Positions 39,291-48,172 of a stretch of 64,000 nt of DNA are shown piece by piece; the first letter of the stretch is position 1, and each line of letters begins with the position of its first letter. The notes beneath the pieces were generated by a model. The model had not been told where the DNA came from. It saw only the letters and a program-made list of their open reading frames with translations, and did no database searches. The position numbers and the translations under genes were made by a program. Source of the stretch: a virus; IMG/VR virus record IMGVR_UViG_3300024505_000434, positions 1 to 64,000 of that record. The stretch is one strand, 5' to 3'.

Positions 39291-39593
39291 TTACTTAAAG
39301 AATATCAATGCCATTAAAACGGCTTGAACAATAAAACCAAAGCCAATTGTAACTACATTTAGCATATCCTTTTGGACAGCGGCTTTGACAAACAACAGCG
39401 CAAGTCCGGACCAAACTAACAGTACCAAATCAACTGCTGGTAGTCTATCTGTAAGTCCACTCATTACTGCTAACAAACTTGGAATGGTACTAGCGTGTAA
39501 TACAATGACTGCTAACCAACCAAATGTTTCTGCGGAAATTTGAGATACTTTGGTAGTAACAAACTCTTTGAGTTGATCAATATTATTAATCAT
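39291..39593 (-). CDS. three-pass membrane protein, holin candidate
   Basis: 100 residues with hydrophobic segments at about 23-42, 50-68 and 76-99. It begins 4 nt overlapping the stop of the SleB-type hydrolase gene, the usual place for a holin or antiholin. No sequence family recognised. Confidence 0.6.
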   Translation of the reverse strand: MINNIDQLKEFVTTKVSQISAETFGWLAVIVLHASTIPSLLAVMSGLTDRLPAVDLVLLVWSGLALLFVKAAVQKDMLNVVTIGFGFIVQAVLMALIFFK

Positions 39594-40159
39594 ATTTTGG
39601 TTTCCTTGCCTTTATAAAAAATGTGTTGTCCAATTTTGCCTATTTTTTCCAAATTCCATCTTGGGTTGACGTAGGAGGCATGATAGTATAAAGCATCTTT
39701 GAGAACGTCCAATCTGAAATTCTCAAGTAAAACCTTCTTAGCAACTTCGTAACTTTCATTATAAGCCTCCTTGTTTACAGGTTTAGTTTTTGCCGCAGAG
39801 TCACATGCCCATGAAAATTGGCACACAACTTTTTCCATAATTACGTTCTTTTGGTAAACGACACCGCAGACATCTTGTCCAAATTTGCCTGATGCAACAC
39901 GGTTCATTGTTACTTGGGCAACAGCAACCTTACCTTCGAATGGCTCATAACCTGCTTCGCGATAAATGTTGATTGCCAAACAATCTAATTGACGCTCTCG
40001 TGTCTTGATAGACACTACGTCCTGTGAGTATAGCCCGCCTCGTTCACGCAACGACTGAAACTTTGTAGTCGTTACAGTTTGAACCAAAACGGCAACCATA
40101 ACTAATCCTAAAAAATAGGATACTAATCTAAATGACTTTTCCATAAGTCCTCCTTTCAC
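39590..40159 (-). CDS. SleB-type cell wall hydrolase (endolysin)
   Basis: About 185 residues; the preferred start is MEKSFRLV (ATG 40144) with GGAGGA upstream. An N-terminal membrane or signal-anchor segment is followed by a Hydrolase_2/SleB domain: NIYREAGYEP with its catalytic Glu, VAQVTMNRV and VCQFSWACD. This family cleaves the peptidoglycan glycan strand. With the adjacent membrane protein and two lipoproteins it forms the probable lysis module. A second SleB domain is in the packaged protein at 57262. Confidence 0.82.
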   Translation of the reverse strand: MKGGLMEKSFRLVSYFLGLVMVAVLVQTVTTTKFQSLRERGGLYSQDVVSIKTRERQLDCLAINIYREAGYEPFEGKVAVAQVTMNRVASGKFGQDVCGVVYQKNVIMEKVVCQFSWACDSAAKTKPVNKEAYNESYEVAKKVLLENFRLDVLKDALYYHASYVNPRWNLEKIGKIGQHIFYKGKETKI

Positions 40160-40453
40160 TTAGTGTTATTTTGGGCATAATATTGCACCGCAACAACATT
40201 ACATTAAGGGAGTTAACTTCACGAGGCTCAATTAAAGAACCCTGGGTTCGTGTAGTTGTCTCCATTGGACGCACAATCTCATAACTTGTGTGCCTTTGGC
40301 GAACTTGACCGCCCGAATCTCACGGGTTTCCAATTGGCCAAGACTCGCAGGATTGTTTCTGCTTGTGACATACTTTAATCCAACTATCTTAGTTTCTTTG
40401 CGAAACGTACAAATATATAGTTCATAATTCCAAAATCACTAGTTAAATAGGCC
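40160..40453. other. non-coding gap with an orphan open frame
   Basis: No convincing gene. On the minus strand an open stretch of 67 codons (40435-40232) lacks a good start and ribosome-binding site. It lies in the same frame as the upstream 127-residue gene, separated by TAG, three codons, TAG and TGA. It may be a decayed C-terminal extension. A 30-codon ATG frame (MSQAET) overlaps it. Confidence 0.35.
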
Positions 40454-40837
40454 CTATCTTCTCATTTTGGAGATTTCTACGGCTTCTTCATTACTAAAAA
40501 TTGGAACTGCATTACTCTTGTGCATAGTACCGATGCCTTTGATCATTGTGCCTGTATAAACTTTATCTGGTGCTTTTAAACAAGGACCGCCAGTAAATGG
40601 TAAACTAGCAATCTTTGGTGTTTCTCTAACGAATGGCTTGTTGACTACCGGATTCATCGTCGGTGCCGCTAGTCCACGCTTACGTTTTTTATCTTCGGCT
40701 TCGATGGCCCACTTCTTTTGAAGTGCCTTCCAACTTTCGTCTAACTCTCTAGCCTTTTTGGCATGTTCAGCAGAACGAAACTTTTGTTTGCCTTTCTTTT
40801 TGCCAGTGGTACTAAGCCACGGGCCTTCTAAGTGCAT
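40454..40837 (-). CDS. conserved basic phage protein
   Basis: 127 residues from ATG 40837, with GGAGGT 10 bases upstream. The N-terminal part (STTGKKKGKQKFRSAEHAKKARELD) is lysine-rich and helical, the C-terminal part Pro/Thr-rich. I associate it with conserved T4-like environmental phage proteins of unknown role. It ends in TAG. It has its own sigma70 promoter (40875-40903). Confidence 0.65.
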   Translation of the reverse strand: MHLEGPWLSTTGKKKGKQKFRSAEHAKKARELDESWKALQKKWAIEAEDKKRKRGLAAPTMNPVVNKPFVRETPKIASLPFTGGPCLKAPDKVYTGTMIKGIGTMHKSNAVPIFSNEEAVEISKMRR

Positions 40838-40874
40838 ACTCAAAGTTACCTCCAAATATTGTTACTATAGGATT

Positions 40875-40903
40875 ATTATATAACAACTTTTGGTAACTGT
40901 CAA
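40875..40903 (-). promoter_or_regulatory. consensus sigma70 promoter
   Basis: Minus strand TTGACA (40898-40903), 17-bp spacer, TATAAT (40875-40880), about 40 bp upstream of the 127-residue gene. Confidence 0.8.
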
Positions 40904-40913
40904 GTGTTTTGGT

Positions 40914-41234
40914 TTATACTCGAAATGACTCGCCACAGCCACAACGGTCACGTTCATTTGGATTGGTAAAGTCAAATCCTTCGTTAAGACCTTTCTTTAC
41001 CCATTCAACTTGTACACCGTCCAGGTATGCTAGACTTTTTGGATCAACAAATACGTGTACACCGTGACTAACAAAACTCATATCTTCTTTTGTGGGCTCG
41101 TCAACAAATTCAATCATATAAGCCATTCCACTACAGCCTGTAGTTTTAACACCTAATCGAATGCCTAGCCCTTTGCCCCTACGGTCTAGTGTAATCTTTA
41201 CTCGCTCTGCGGCTTTCTCAGACAGTGATATCAT
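40914..41234 (-). CDS. iscA: A-type Fe-S carrier IscA-like
   Basis: 106 residues with the three conserved cysteines of A-type carriers: Cys34 (TTGCSGMAY) and Cys98/Cys100 (RCGCGESF), one residue from the E. coli IscA positions. It carries Fe-S clusters or iron from IscU to apoproteins. It overlaps iscU by 17 nt and ends the three-gene cluster. Confidence 0.93.
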   Translation of the reverse strand: MISLSEKAAERVKITLDRRGKGLGIRLGVKTTGCSGMAYMIEFVDEPTKEDMSFVSHGVHVFVDPKSLAYLDGVQVEWVKKGLNEGFDFTNPNERDRCGCGESFRV

Positions 41235-41607
41235 TTTTTGCCTTGTAGTCTGCTACTGCGGCTTTGATAGCATCTTCCGCAAGAATTGAACAATGGATTT
41301 TAACGGGTGGAAGTGCAAGTTCTTCGGCAATCGCGCTGTTCTTAATCTCTCCCGCTTGATCCAACGTTTTTCCTTTGAGCCACTCGGTGACCAACGATGA
41401 ACTAGCAATAGCACTTCCGCATCCGTATGTCTTGAATTTCGCATCCTCAATAATGCCCTCGTTATTAACTTTAATTTGTAACTTCATCACGTCGCCGCAA
41501 GCAGGTGCTCCCACCATGCCTGTGCCAACGCCTTCCTCGTCTTTAGGGAAACTACCTACGTTGCGAGGATTTTCGTAGTGATCTATAACTCTATCGGAAT
41601 AAGCCAT
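41218..41607 (-). CDS. iscU: Fe-S scaffold IscU
   Basis: 129 residues. Cys37 (APACGDV), Asp39, Cys63 (YGCGSA) and Cys106 ([10 protein letters not shown]) are at exactly the E. coli IscU positions, so the scaffold should be functional. It needs the host cysteine desulfurase IscS, which is not encoded here. The usual HscA-binding LPPVK motif is present (LPPVKIHC), so it could use HscA-type chaperones. IscU is uncommon in phages, in contrast to A-type carriers. Confidence 0.95.
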   Translation of the reverse strand: MAYSDRVIDHYENPRNVGSFPKDEEGVGTGMVGAPACGDVMKLQIKVNNEGIIEDAKFKTYGCGSAIASSSLVTEWLKGKTLDQAGEIKNSAIAEELALPPVKIHCSILAEDAIKAAVADYKAKNDITV

Positions 41608-41616
41608 TTAATCTCC

Positions 41617-41922
41617 TTAAACTGAAAACGAACTTCCACATCCACAAGTTGTTTGTGCATTTGGATTTTCAATATTAAAACTAGAGCCCATTAAGTCATC
41701 GATAAAGTCGACTTTGGCTCCTTGCAAATAGTTCATGCTCATTGAATCTATTAATATTCTACCAAATTCAAAGTCGTCTTCTTCTTTGTTTTTTGCAAAA
41801 TCGAACACGTAATTAAATCCCGAACATCCTCCACCTTCTATTGCAATTCTAAGGTATTTTTCTTTGCTTTCATCCAGCACCATTTGAATTTCTTTTTCAG
41901 CGGTTTCTGTTATTGTAATCAT
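41617..41922 (-). CDS. erpA: A-type Fe-S carrier ErpA-like
   Basis: 101 residues with Cys33 (GGCSGFNY) and Cys93/Cys95 (TTCGCGSSF). The second A-type carrier of the cluster and the first gene transcribed. Upstream are both a weak sigma70-type signal and GATAAATA (41944-41951). ErpA-like proteins mature essential Fe-S enzymes. Confidence 0.92.
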   Translation of the reverse strand: MITITETAEKEIQMVLDESKEKYLRIAIEGGGCSGFNYVFDFAKNKEEDDFEFGRILIDSMSMNYLQGAKVDFIDDLMGSSFNIENPNAQTTCGCGSSFSV

Positions 41923-42002
41923 GTCGTGTCTCCGTTGTAGTAATATTTATCGCACAATTATCGTAGTTTAGTATTATTTTTGGTAGTTGTCAACCGATAA
42001 AT

Positions 42003-42326
42003 ATGAATATGCCAGCACTAGCAAGATTAACAGATTTGGGAGAAGGAAAATGTCCTTTGCACTCCCCTAGCCCACCGGTAGATTATACTACCACACACAT
42101 TGCCGGATGCAGTACTGTGTTTACAAACAACCTAGCACAACTAGTAGCCACTAGAGATCCTGGCGAACAATCCTGCGGACATACTAGCCAAACACTTACT
42201 GGATCTGCTACTGTGTTTGCAGAAAACTTGCCTGTGCATCGTATTGGAGATACAGGCCTTGGACAAGGCGGAGATACATATACAACTATCACCGGAAGTT
42301 CTAATGTGTTTAATGACGGAGCGTAA
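42003..42326 (+). CDS. PAAR-domain spike-tip protein
   Basis: 107 residues with three repeats ending in V-F-(T/A)-N/E and the metal-binding His/Cys residues (CPLHSP, HIAGCS, CGHTS, VHRIGD) of PAAR proteins. PAAR domains form the sharp cone on the baseplate central spike that punctures the outer membrane. ATGs at 42003 and 42009 are both possible starts. It is the first of two plus-strand genes. Confidence 0.85.
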   Translation: MNMPALARLTDLGEGKCPLHSPSPPVDYTTTHIAGCSTVFTNNLAQLVATRDPGEQSCGHTSQTLTGSATVFAENLPVHRIGDTGLGQGGDTYTTITGSSNVFNDGA

Positions 42327-42328
42327 CA

Positions 42329-43990
42329 ATGCCTTTACTAAATTTACCTAGCCCACCAGATGGGTTTGATTTTGCTACTAATGGATTTGGTCAACAAACC
42401 GGTACATTAATCAAATCTGCGGCTAGTATAGTTAATGATGCGGCAAAGAAGATAGCCAGTTCATTTCCTAAGCCTCCTGCAGATGCAGGCACATTTACTC
42501 CCCCGGCAGATTCTAATGGTCCTAGTTTAAATGCTACTATAGATGCTATTAAAAATGGATCTATTAATAAAAGTATTACCGCTTCGATTAATAAAATCGG
42601 CGACGTTGCTGGATCATTGCCTTCTGATGTCAGCGAAGGACTTGCTTCTGCACAGGCCGCAGTAGCCGCAAAGATGGCCGCGGCGCAGGCGCAACTTCCT
42701 AAATTAATGGCAGTAGCACAGGCTAATATGGATCTAACAACTAAGAAAGCATTAGCAGCCGGTGCACCACCAACTGAAGAACAACTAAAAGCCGCCAGCG
42801 GTGCATTGGCTATATTTCAAGATGGACCTGCCGCTCTAAAAGCACAGGCAGAGGCTGTTAGTAAAACTGTAGCACAGGCAGGAGCAGACTTTGGTGCAAA
42901 ACTTCCTGCGGCATTAAACACCGCATCTAATTTTGCTAAGGCAGGTTTAGATAAAGTATCAAGTCTTGCCACCGGCGCAGGCGCATCAATTACTTCGTTT
43001 GCTAATAGTGTACCTCCGCAGACTATCCCGGATCCACAGAATCCCAGTGGTCCTCCTATTACTAATCCGGCATATACTACATTTGCCGCTAATCCTGATA
43101 ATGCCAGTAAGTTAAGTAGTCTAGCAAATTTAAAAACTGCTATGACTACTGCGGGTGCTGGTCTTACTGCGGCATTTGGTGCAATCGAAACTAAAGCCAA
43201 TACGGCTGTTAGTGCAGGTGTTGCAGATTTAAAGGCATTTGCATTTGCTAATCAATTGGCTCAACCTGCAGGTGGCATTATGGCCACGGCCAGGGCCGCT
43301 ACGATTGATGCTAGTCAAGTTAGTGCCGCACAAATTAATAAAGTTGTTGCACAGGCCGCTGCCAGCAATCCAGCACAACCGCCTAAGTCTCCAGAGTCTG
43401 AGATTAAAGAAACAAAAATTAAAGAACCTGAAACTACTACTACAACTACACCTAAAACAGGAATCTTTGGCAAAGATCCTAATGAAAAAATTTCAGAGGC
43501 ATTTGTTGAAGCCTATGCAATAAAATGGAGACAAATTAGGACTTACTTCGAGACTATTACTGCCAAAGATAATTTTGAAAAAAATCTTAATGCTTGGTAC
43601 CCTGGATATGTTGCTATACGAGATAAAGGAAGACAAGTAGTAAAAGACAAACCAGATCCTGCTACTAGAACAGCCGAAGAAACGTATTACTCAGATAAGC
43701 GTGATAAACTTAACGCAAACTTCCAAGAATATTCTGTTTTTTGGAAAGGTGCTAGTCGTACTCAAGCTCAAACTAATGAGAGAGCACGTCAGTGGCAATT
43801 GCTTAAAAAGTTATTTGACGAAAATAAAACATACGGCGAAGCACCGTTGAGTATTGAAACTGCTATTAAAACATCGGCTGTATTATCCGATGAAGAGGAA
43901 GCAAAATATTTTAAAACGTATGCGGATTTGATAAAGGCAAAGCCTGAAGCGGCCTTGCCTAGTAGTTTAGATCAACCGTTTTCAGCGTAA
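42329..43990 (+). CDS. alanine-rich protein linked to the PAAR spike
   Basis: 553 residues, starting 2 nt after the PAAR gene, so surely co-translated. Residues 20-330 are Ala/Lys/Ser-rich helices with many AQA/AAA runs, 345-390 a Thr/Lys/Pro linker, and 390-540 a charged domain with many Tyr/Trp residues (EAYAIKWRQIRTYFETI). The layout suggests a cargo or tail-tube-associated protein attached to the spike, possibly a delivered effector. No family recognised. Confidence 0.65.
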   Translation: MPLLNLPSPPDGFDFATNGFGQQTGTLIKSAASIVNDAAKKIASSFPKPPADAGTFTPPADSNGPSLNATIDAIKNGSINKSITASINKIGDVAGSLPSDVSEGLASAQAAVAAKMAAAQAQLPKLMAVAQANMDLTTKKALAAGAPPTEEQLKAASGALAIFQDGPAALKAQAEAVSKTVAQAGADFGAKLPAALNTASNFAKAGLDKVSSLATGAGASITSFANSVPPQTIPDPQNPSGPPITNPAYTTFAANPDNASKLSSLANLKTAMTTAGAGLTAAFGAIETKANTAVSAGVADLKAFAFANQLAQPAGGIMATARAATIDASQVSAAQINKVVAQAAASNPAQPPKSPESEIKETKIKEPETTTTTTPKTGIFGKDPNEKISEAFVEAYAIKWRQIRTYFETITAKDNFEKNLNAWYPGYVAIRDKGRQVVKDKPDPATRTAEETYYSDKRDKLNANFQEYSVFWKGASRTQAQTNERARQWQLLKKLFDENKTYGEAPLSIETAIKTSAVLSDEEEAKYFKTYADLIKAKPEAALPSSLDQPFSA

Positions 43991-44284
43991 TTAAGACGCT
44001 AACGTGATCCCAGTTGTTGTTTGAATGAACTGATCTGCAAACTGTTTGTCTGTTGCTTCTGCTACAGTTACAGTAGTCTTAAGTAGTTTAACTTCTTTGT
44101 CGGGACTTACTGTAAACAAATACGGCATAAGTCCTGGTCCTTTTGCACCCATACCAATAACCATTGGCTTACTCAACTTATAGTAAGTTGCTGTTTCCTC
44201 TGTAAGTTTGGCTACTAATTCTTCTCCTGAAGTTAGTTTAAGTGTAATTACTTCGCCTACTGATACGCCTTTGTCAATTAACAT
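43991..44284 (-). CDS. Sm-like (LSM) protein
   Basis: 97 residues; the opening GEVITLKLTSGEELVAKL and the later strand PMVIGMG fit an Sm-like barrel, as in small phage LSM proteins. Sm proteins bind RNA as rings. Next to glutaredoxin and the nrd genes on the same strand. Confidence 0.65.
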   Translation of the reverse strand: MLIDKGVSVGEVITLKLTSGEELVAKLTEETATYYKLSKPMVIGMGAKGPGLMPYLFTVSPDKEVKLLKTTVTVAEATDKQFADQFIQTTTGITLAS

Positions 44285-44285
44285 A

Positions 44286-44528
44286 TTATCCCTTTAATGT
44301 TTCAAAAAATGCTTCGTCTTTACCTGCTAGGCCCTGATAGCCACCAGGAAGGAGAACGCCATCCTTAAAAATTTGTGGAACACTACGCAAGCCTTGATCC
44401 ATAAGGAACTCACGTGCATCTGGTTCATCTTCCATCATAATTGTTTTAAATGGAATACCTTTGCTTTCTAACAATGCTTTTGCTCTGTCACAAAACGGAC
44501 AGTTTTGTTTTGAATATACTGTAATCAT
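44286..44528 (-). CDS. grx: glutaredoxin
   Basis: 80 residues with active site CPFC (10-13) and the cis-proline TVP-type motif SVPQIF. It supplies electrons to the ribonucleotide reductase encoded just upstream (nrdB, nrdA), as in T4 nrdC. Ends GGYQGLAGKDE...LKG, typical of the family. Confidence 0.93.
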   Translation of the reverse strand: MITVYSKQNCPFCDRAKALLESKGIPFKTIMMEDEPDAREFLMDQGLRSVPQIFKDGVLLPGGYQGLAGKDEAFFETLKG

Positions 44529-44537
44529 ACTTCTCTC

Positions 44538-45638
44538 TTATAAATTTGGTAATGCGTCATAATCGATTGCATCGCTCATAACGCCAATAACGTAGTTAGT
44601 GCTTTCATTCTCTTGTAGAGCAGTTTGTTTTTTACTAGTATCGCTGTGCTTGTTAAACCAAGGAATAGGAGTTGTCTTAGGTGCAGGGTTAGTGTACTTA
44701 ATGCCAATCTCCTTGAGTGCGTTATATGCGGTGTAATCTACAAAGTCTTTAAGAATGTTAGCGTTTAATCCAATCACTGGTCCTTTTTGGAACAAGTAGT
44801 CGGCCCATGCTTTTTCTTCACGTATTACATCCATATATAGCGCCAAGACTTCTGCTTCACACTCTGTCTTGATTCGAGCAAAGCGTGGATCTTCTTTGAC
44901 TACTTGATTGATCAAATAGGCAGTCCAACCTTTGTGTAGTAATTCATCTTGTAGAATTAAACTGATAATGTTGCCATTACCAATAAAGATTTTATTTTCT
45001 ACCATTGCTAGACTTGTAGCAAACGATACCATAAAGCGGAATGCTTCTAAGGCATAACTTGCGTTCAACGCTAACCAAATTGACTTGACGTGTTCTACTT
45101 CGGAAATTTCTTCGCCTAGTTCTTTGCGGCAGTTAATTAAGTGTAGGTCGTCATAATACTTGCCTACACTACTAGCCATGTCTACAATCTCTTTAGTGTC
45201 GTGGATAGTATTGAATACTTCTTTAGGCACATTATAGATGTTACGGATGATATGACTGTAACTACGACTATGAATATTTGTTTCAAAGAATGTCCAGTTG
45301 TAAACCAGTGCTTCTAGTTCTGGCAGACTTACGACCGGAGTAAAGATTTGACTTGGGCCACGGCCTTGTAAACTATCTAACGCTGTTTGACGCAACAAGT
45401 TAGATGTAAAGATATGTTTTACGGCATCGCTGGCATCTTTAAAGTCCTGTGCGTCCTTAGTTAAACTAATTTCTTCAGGTACCCAAAAGAAGCCGCGAGC
45501 AGTAGTTTCGAAATTTTGAATTTTAGGATACTTTACTTCCTCAAATCTTTGAATAGTAACAGGACCCTGTGGGTCCAAGAACATCTTACGATTAAGATAG
45601 TCTGTCTTTGTGTTTAAATTGTATTGCGCTTTACTCAT
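44538..45638 (-). CDS. nrdB: ribonucleotide reductase class Ia, small subunit
   Basis: 366 residues of the R2 family. The diiron ligand region includes EALVYNWTFFETNIHSRSYS (Glu, Glu, His), with the later EVEHVKS...LQDELLHKGW supplying the remaining Glu/His, and the C-terminal tail YDALPNL docks onto the large subunit. It generates the tyrosyl radical for deoxynucleotide synthesis. Follows a 57-residue gene behind nrdA. Confidence 0.95.
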   Translation of the reverse strand: MSKAQYNLNTKTDYLNRKMFLDPQGPVTIQRFEEVKYPKIQNFETTARGFFWVPEEISLTKDAQDFKDASDAVKHIFTSNLLRQTALDSLQGRGPSQIFTPVVSLPELEALVYNWTFFETNIHSRSYSHIIRNIYNVPKEVFNTIHDTKEIVDMASSVGKYYDDLHLINCRKELGEEISEVEHVKSIWLALNASYALEAFRFMVSFATSLAMVENKIFIGNGNIISLILQDELLHKGWTAYLINQVVKEDPRFARIKTECEAEVLALYMDVIREEKAWADYLFQKGPVIGLNANILKDFVDYTAYNALKEIGIKYTNPAPKTTPIPWFNKHSDTSKKQTALQENESTNYVIGVMSDAIDYDALPNL

Positions 45639-45808
45639 TTTGTTTCCAATGTTATTTGTCCGTCTACGATTGTTACACGTTTAACTGGACGGCCATCGAC
45701 GTACACAGGAACTTCAGTAAAGTTTTTCTTAATATTCGTAGCATCGGCCTTGTGTGCCAACTGTTGCCACGCTTTAAATATTTCTTGATGTATGTCGTAA
45801 GCGTCCAT
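45635..45808 (-). CDS. 57-residue protein between nrdA and nrdB
   Basis: ATG 45808 overlaps the nrdA stop (TAATG) and TGA overlaps the nrdB start (ATGA). Sequence MDAYDIHQEIFKAWQQLAHK..., then a short beta part (VYVDGRPVKRVTIVDGQI). Double translational coupling indicates a real gene, perhaps a regulator of the reductase. No family recognised. Confidence 0.65.
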   Translation of the reverse strand: MDAYDIHQEIFKAWQQLAHKADATNIKKNFTEVPVYVDGRPVKRVTIVDGQITLETK

Positions 45809-48135
45809 TATAATTTACATGCCTCACAATCGTCTTCTAAATCTACTTCTACATAATTCTGTGCTACAGTTTGTACTAGTTCTTCTTCTTTGGCTTTACT
45901 ACCTGCCTTGTTGATTAGGCTATAATAGAAAGTTTTTAGTCCCCAGTAGTGTGCCTGCATCAAGTTCTTAGCAATCAATGTAGTTGGCACTTTACGATCC
46001 GCAAAGTGTGCTGGATTGTAGAATGTGTTTGTACTAATTGACTGGTCAACATAGGCCGCAAGTACAGCCGCAGTCTTTAAGTAACCATCGCAGTCTTTCT
46101 GTTCCCACATCATTTGATATTTGTTCTTGAGTTTATGATACTCGGGGACAACTTGTACAAAGGAACCTGCTTTGCTTTCCTTAACTGAAATAAGCGACAT
46201 AGGCATTTCAATGCCATTAGTGCTGTTAATGACAACACTAGAACTTTCAACAGGGGCAATGGCCATAAGTGTAGCATTTCTAACTCCGTGTTCTAACATC
46301 TCGCCACGCAAAGTTTCCCAATCAAGTTCCGGAGTAAAGTCTGCTAGTTCATTAACACCTTTAGCACGTAACTCCCAAGGAAACTCTCCCTGACCGTATC
46401 GTGTATGTGCGCTATGCAGACAAGGTCCACGTTCTTTGGCCAATTCAACTGTGGCTTCTGTTAGGTAGTAGGCTTGATGCTCCATCCATGTCTTGACATC
46501 TTGTAGTGCATCTTTTTCGCCATACTTGAGTCCACGCTTGGCGTGCCAGTATGCTAAGTTAGTAACGCCAATACCCAATGGTTGGATTTCGTCGTTGCTT
46601 AGTTTACTTTGAATACTTAGGAAGTCTTGGTAGTCCAGTATGTTGCATAGACTACGCTGAAGGATGCGGCAAGCTCTACGCATATCCTCAGGATTGCGGA
46701 ATGCTCCCCAATTAATGGAGCCCAGAGTACAGAGAGCGATACGACCAGCATCGTCATCGAGACGCTTAAATGGCTTAGTAGGTAATAGTATTTCACAGCA
46801 CAAATTACTTTGATAGATTGTATGATACTCAGGATCAAATGGACCTTGGTTCATTACGTTGTCTACAAACACAAGATAGATACGTCCTGTGTCTGTACGT
46901 TCTTTTAGAATACCGCCTTTAAAAACTTCTTCTGCTGAAATTACTTTCTTGCGAAGATCTTTTTGCTTTTCATATTTGACATATAATTCTTCAAATAGTT
47001 TAGTATCCTGATAAAATGCTTCGTACAAATCTGGTACTTCATTAGGATCAAAGAATGTTATGTTTTCTTTGTTCTTGAATCGGCGCCAAAAGAACGCTGA
47101 GAGGACGACTCCGTAGTCCATGTGGCGGACTCTTGTCTCCTCAGTTCCTTGATTATTCTTGAGAACAATAAGATCATCGAACTGATGATGCCAAATAGGA
47201 TAAAACACAGTAGCACTTGCATTACGAATGCCTCCTTGACTGCAACTCCTTAAATCACCGAACCACTTCTTCAAGAAGGGGATCATGCCAGTGTGCATGA
47301 TTTCTCCACCACGGATCGGGGAGCCCAATGGGCGTAGTCGACCGATTTCCAATCCAATCCCCGCTCTCTTACTGGCGTACTTAGCCATCATCTCTCCAGA
47401 AGCAAATATGCTATCCAGATCGTCGTCACTGCGGATAAGAACACAACTAGAAAACTGCTTAGTTGGAGTGCCAAGCCCTGCCAACACAGGTGTAGCAAGA
47501 GTAAACAAACCATCGGATGCTGCCGCATAGTATTCTTTAATGTAACGCATTCTTGCACTATTCGGTTCTTCCTTATGGAAGACTGTAGCCGCGGCCACCA
47601 TATATCTAACCTGTGGAGTTTCATAAATTTCCTTTGTCGCACGATTGCGTACCAAATACTTCTCTATTAACTGCTCAATAGCCGCATAACTATACTCTTC
47701 ATCTTTAGAATGGTCTAACATATCATCCATTCTATTCCAATCATCTTCGCTATACCAATTCATTAGTTCTGGTGTGTATAGTCCGACTTCAATATTTTTC
47801 TTTACGATCTCGTAGAGGCGAGGAGGCTCGTATTCGCCATATACATCCTTACGTAGCATACTCAAGCGTTGCTTGCCTGCTACATATTGATAATTTACAT
47901 GACCTACATCTGGATTATGTTCAACGTCAATTAAATCTACAATCGCTCGTAGTGTAATTTCATCGATTTCTTGAGTAGTAATGCCATCATAGAAATGAGG
48001 CTGTGCTTTAATTTCAATCATCGACTGACTTACGTCTGCAATACCAGCACATACTTTCGCTACCTGTGCCTGCCACTTTTCAATCGTTAATTTCTCTCTG
48101 TTACCGTTTCTTTTTATTACTGTTATATTTGTCAT
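45808..48135 (-). CDS. nrdA: ribonucleotide reductase class Ia, large subunit
   Basis: 775 residues: an N-terminal ATP-cone (about 1-90), then the ten-stranded barrel with SSCVLI (redox Cys), NLCCEILLPT (active-site Cys) and GIGVTNLAY, and a C-terminal CEACKL redox pair. It reduces ribonucleoside diphosphates. Complete and probably functional with NrdB and glutaredoxin; it increases dNTP supply for the large genome. Confidence 0.96.
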   Translation of the reverse strand: MTNITVIKRNGNREKLTIEKWQAQVAKVCAGIADVSQSMIEIKAQPHFYDGITTQEIDEITLRAIVDLIDVEHNPDVGHVNYQYVAGKQRLSMLRKDVYGEYEPPRLYEIVKKNIEVGLYTPELMNWYSEDDWNRMDDMLDHSKDEEYSYAAIEQLIEKYLVRNRATKEIYETPQVRYMVAAATVFHKEEPNSARMRYIKEYYAAASDGLFTLATPVLAGLGTPTKQFSSCVLIRSDDDLDSIFASGEMMAKYASKRAGIGLEIGRLRPLGSPIRGGEIMHTGMIPFLKKWFGDLRSCSQGGIRNASATVFYPIWHHQFDDLIVLKNNQGTEETRVRHMDYGVVLSAFFWRRFKNKENITFFDPNEVPDLYEAFYQDTKLFEELYVKYEKQKDLRKKVISAEEVFKGGILKERTDTGRIYLVFVDNVMNQGPFDPEYHTIYQSNLCCEILLPTKPFKRLDDDAGRIALCTLGSINWGAFRNPEDMRRACRILQRSLCNILDYQDFLSIQSKLSNDEIQPLGIGVTNLAYWHAKRGLKYGEKDALQDVKTWMEHQAYYLTEATVELAKERGPCLHSAHTRYGQGEFPWELRAKGVNELADFTPELDWETLRGEMLEHGVRNATLMAIAPVESSSVVINSTNGIEMPMSLISVKESKAGSFVQVVPEYHKLKNKYQMMWEQKDCDGYLKTAAVLAAYVDQSISTNTFYNPAHFADRKVPTTLIAKNLMQAHYWGLKTFYYSLINKAGSKAKEEELVQTVAQNYVEVDLEDDCEACKL

Positions 48136-48172
48136 TTACGCCTCGATTGCAAAGTATGATATTTAGTACTGT

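Noticed and set aside
41996-42003. GATAAATA before the PAAR gene as a late promoter
   Set aside because: It touches the ATG at 42003, so a transcript from it would start inside the gene; a downstream start cannot be excluded, so it was not annotated.
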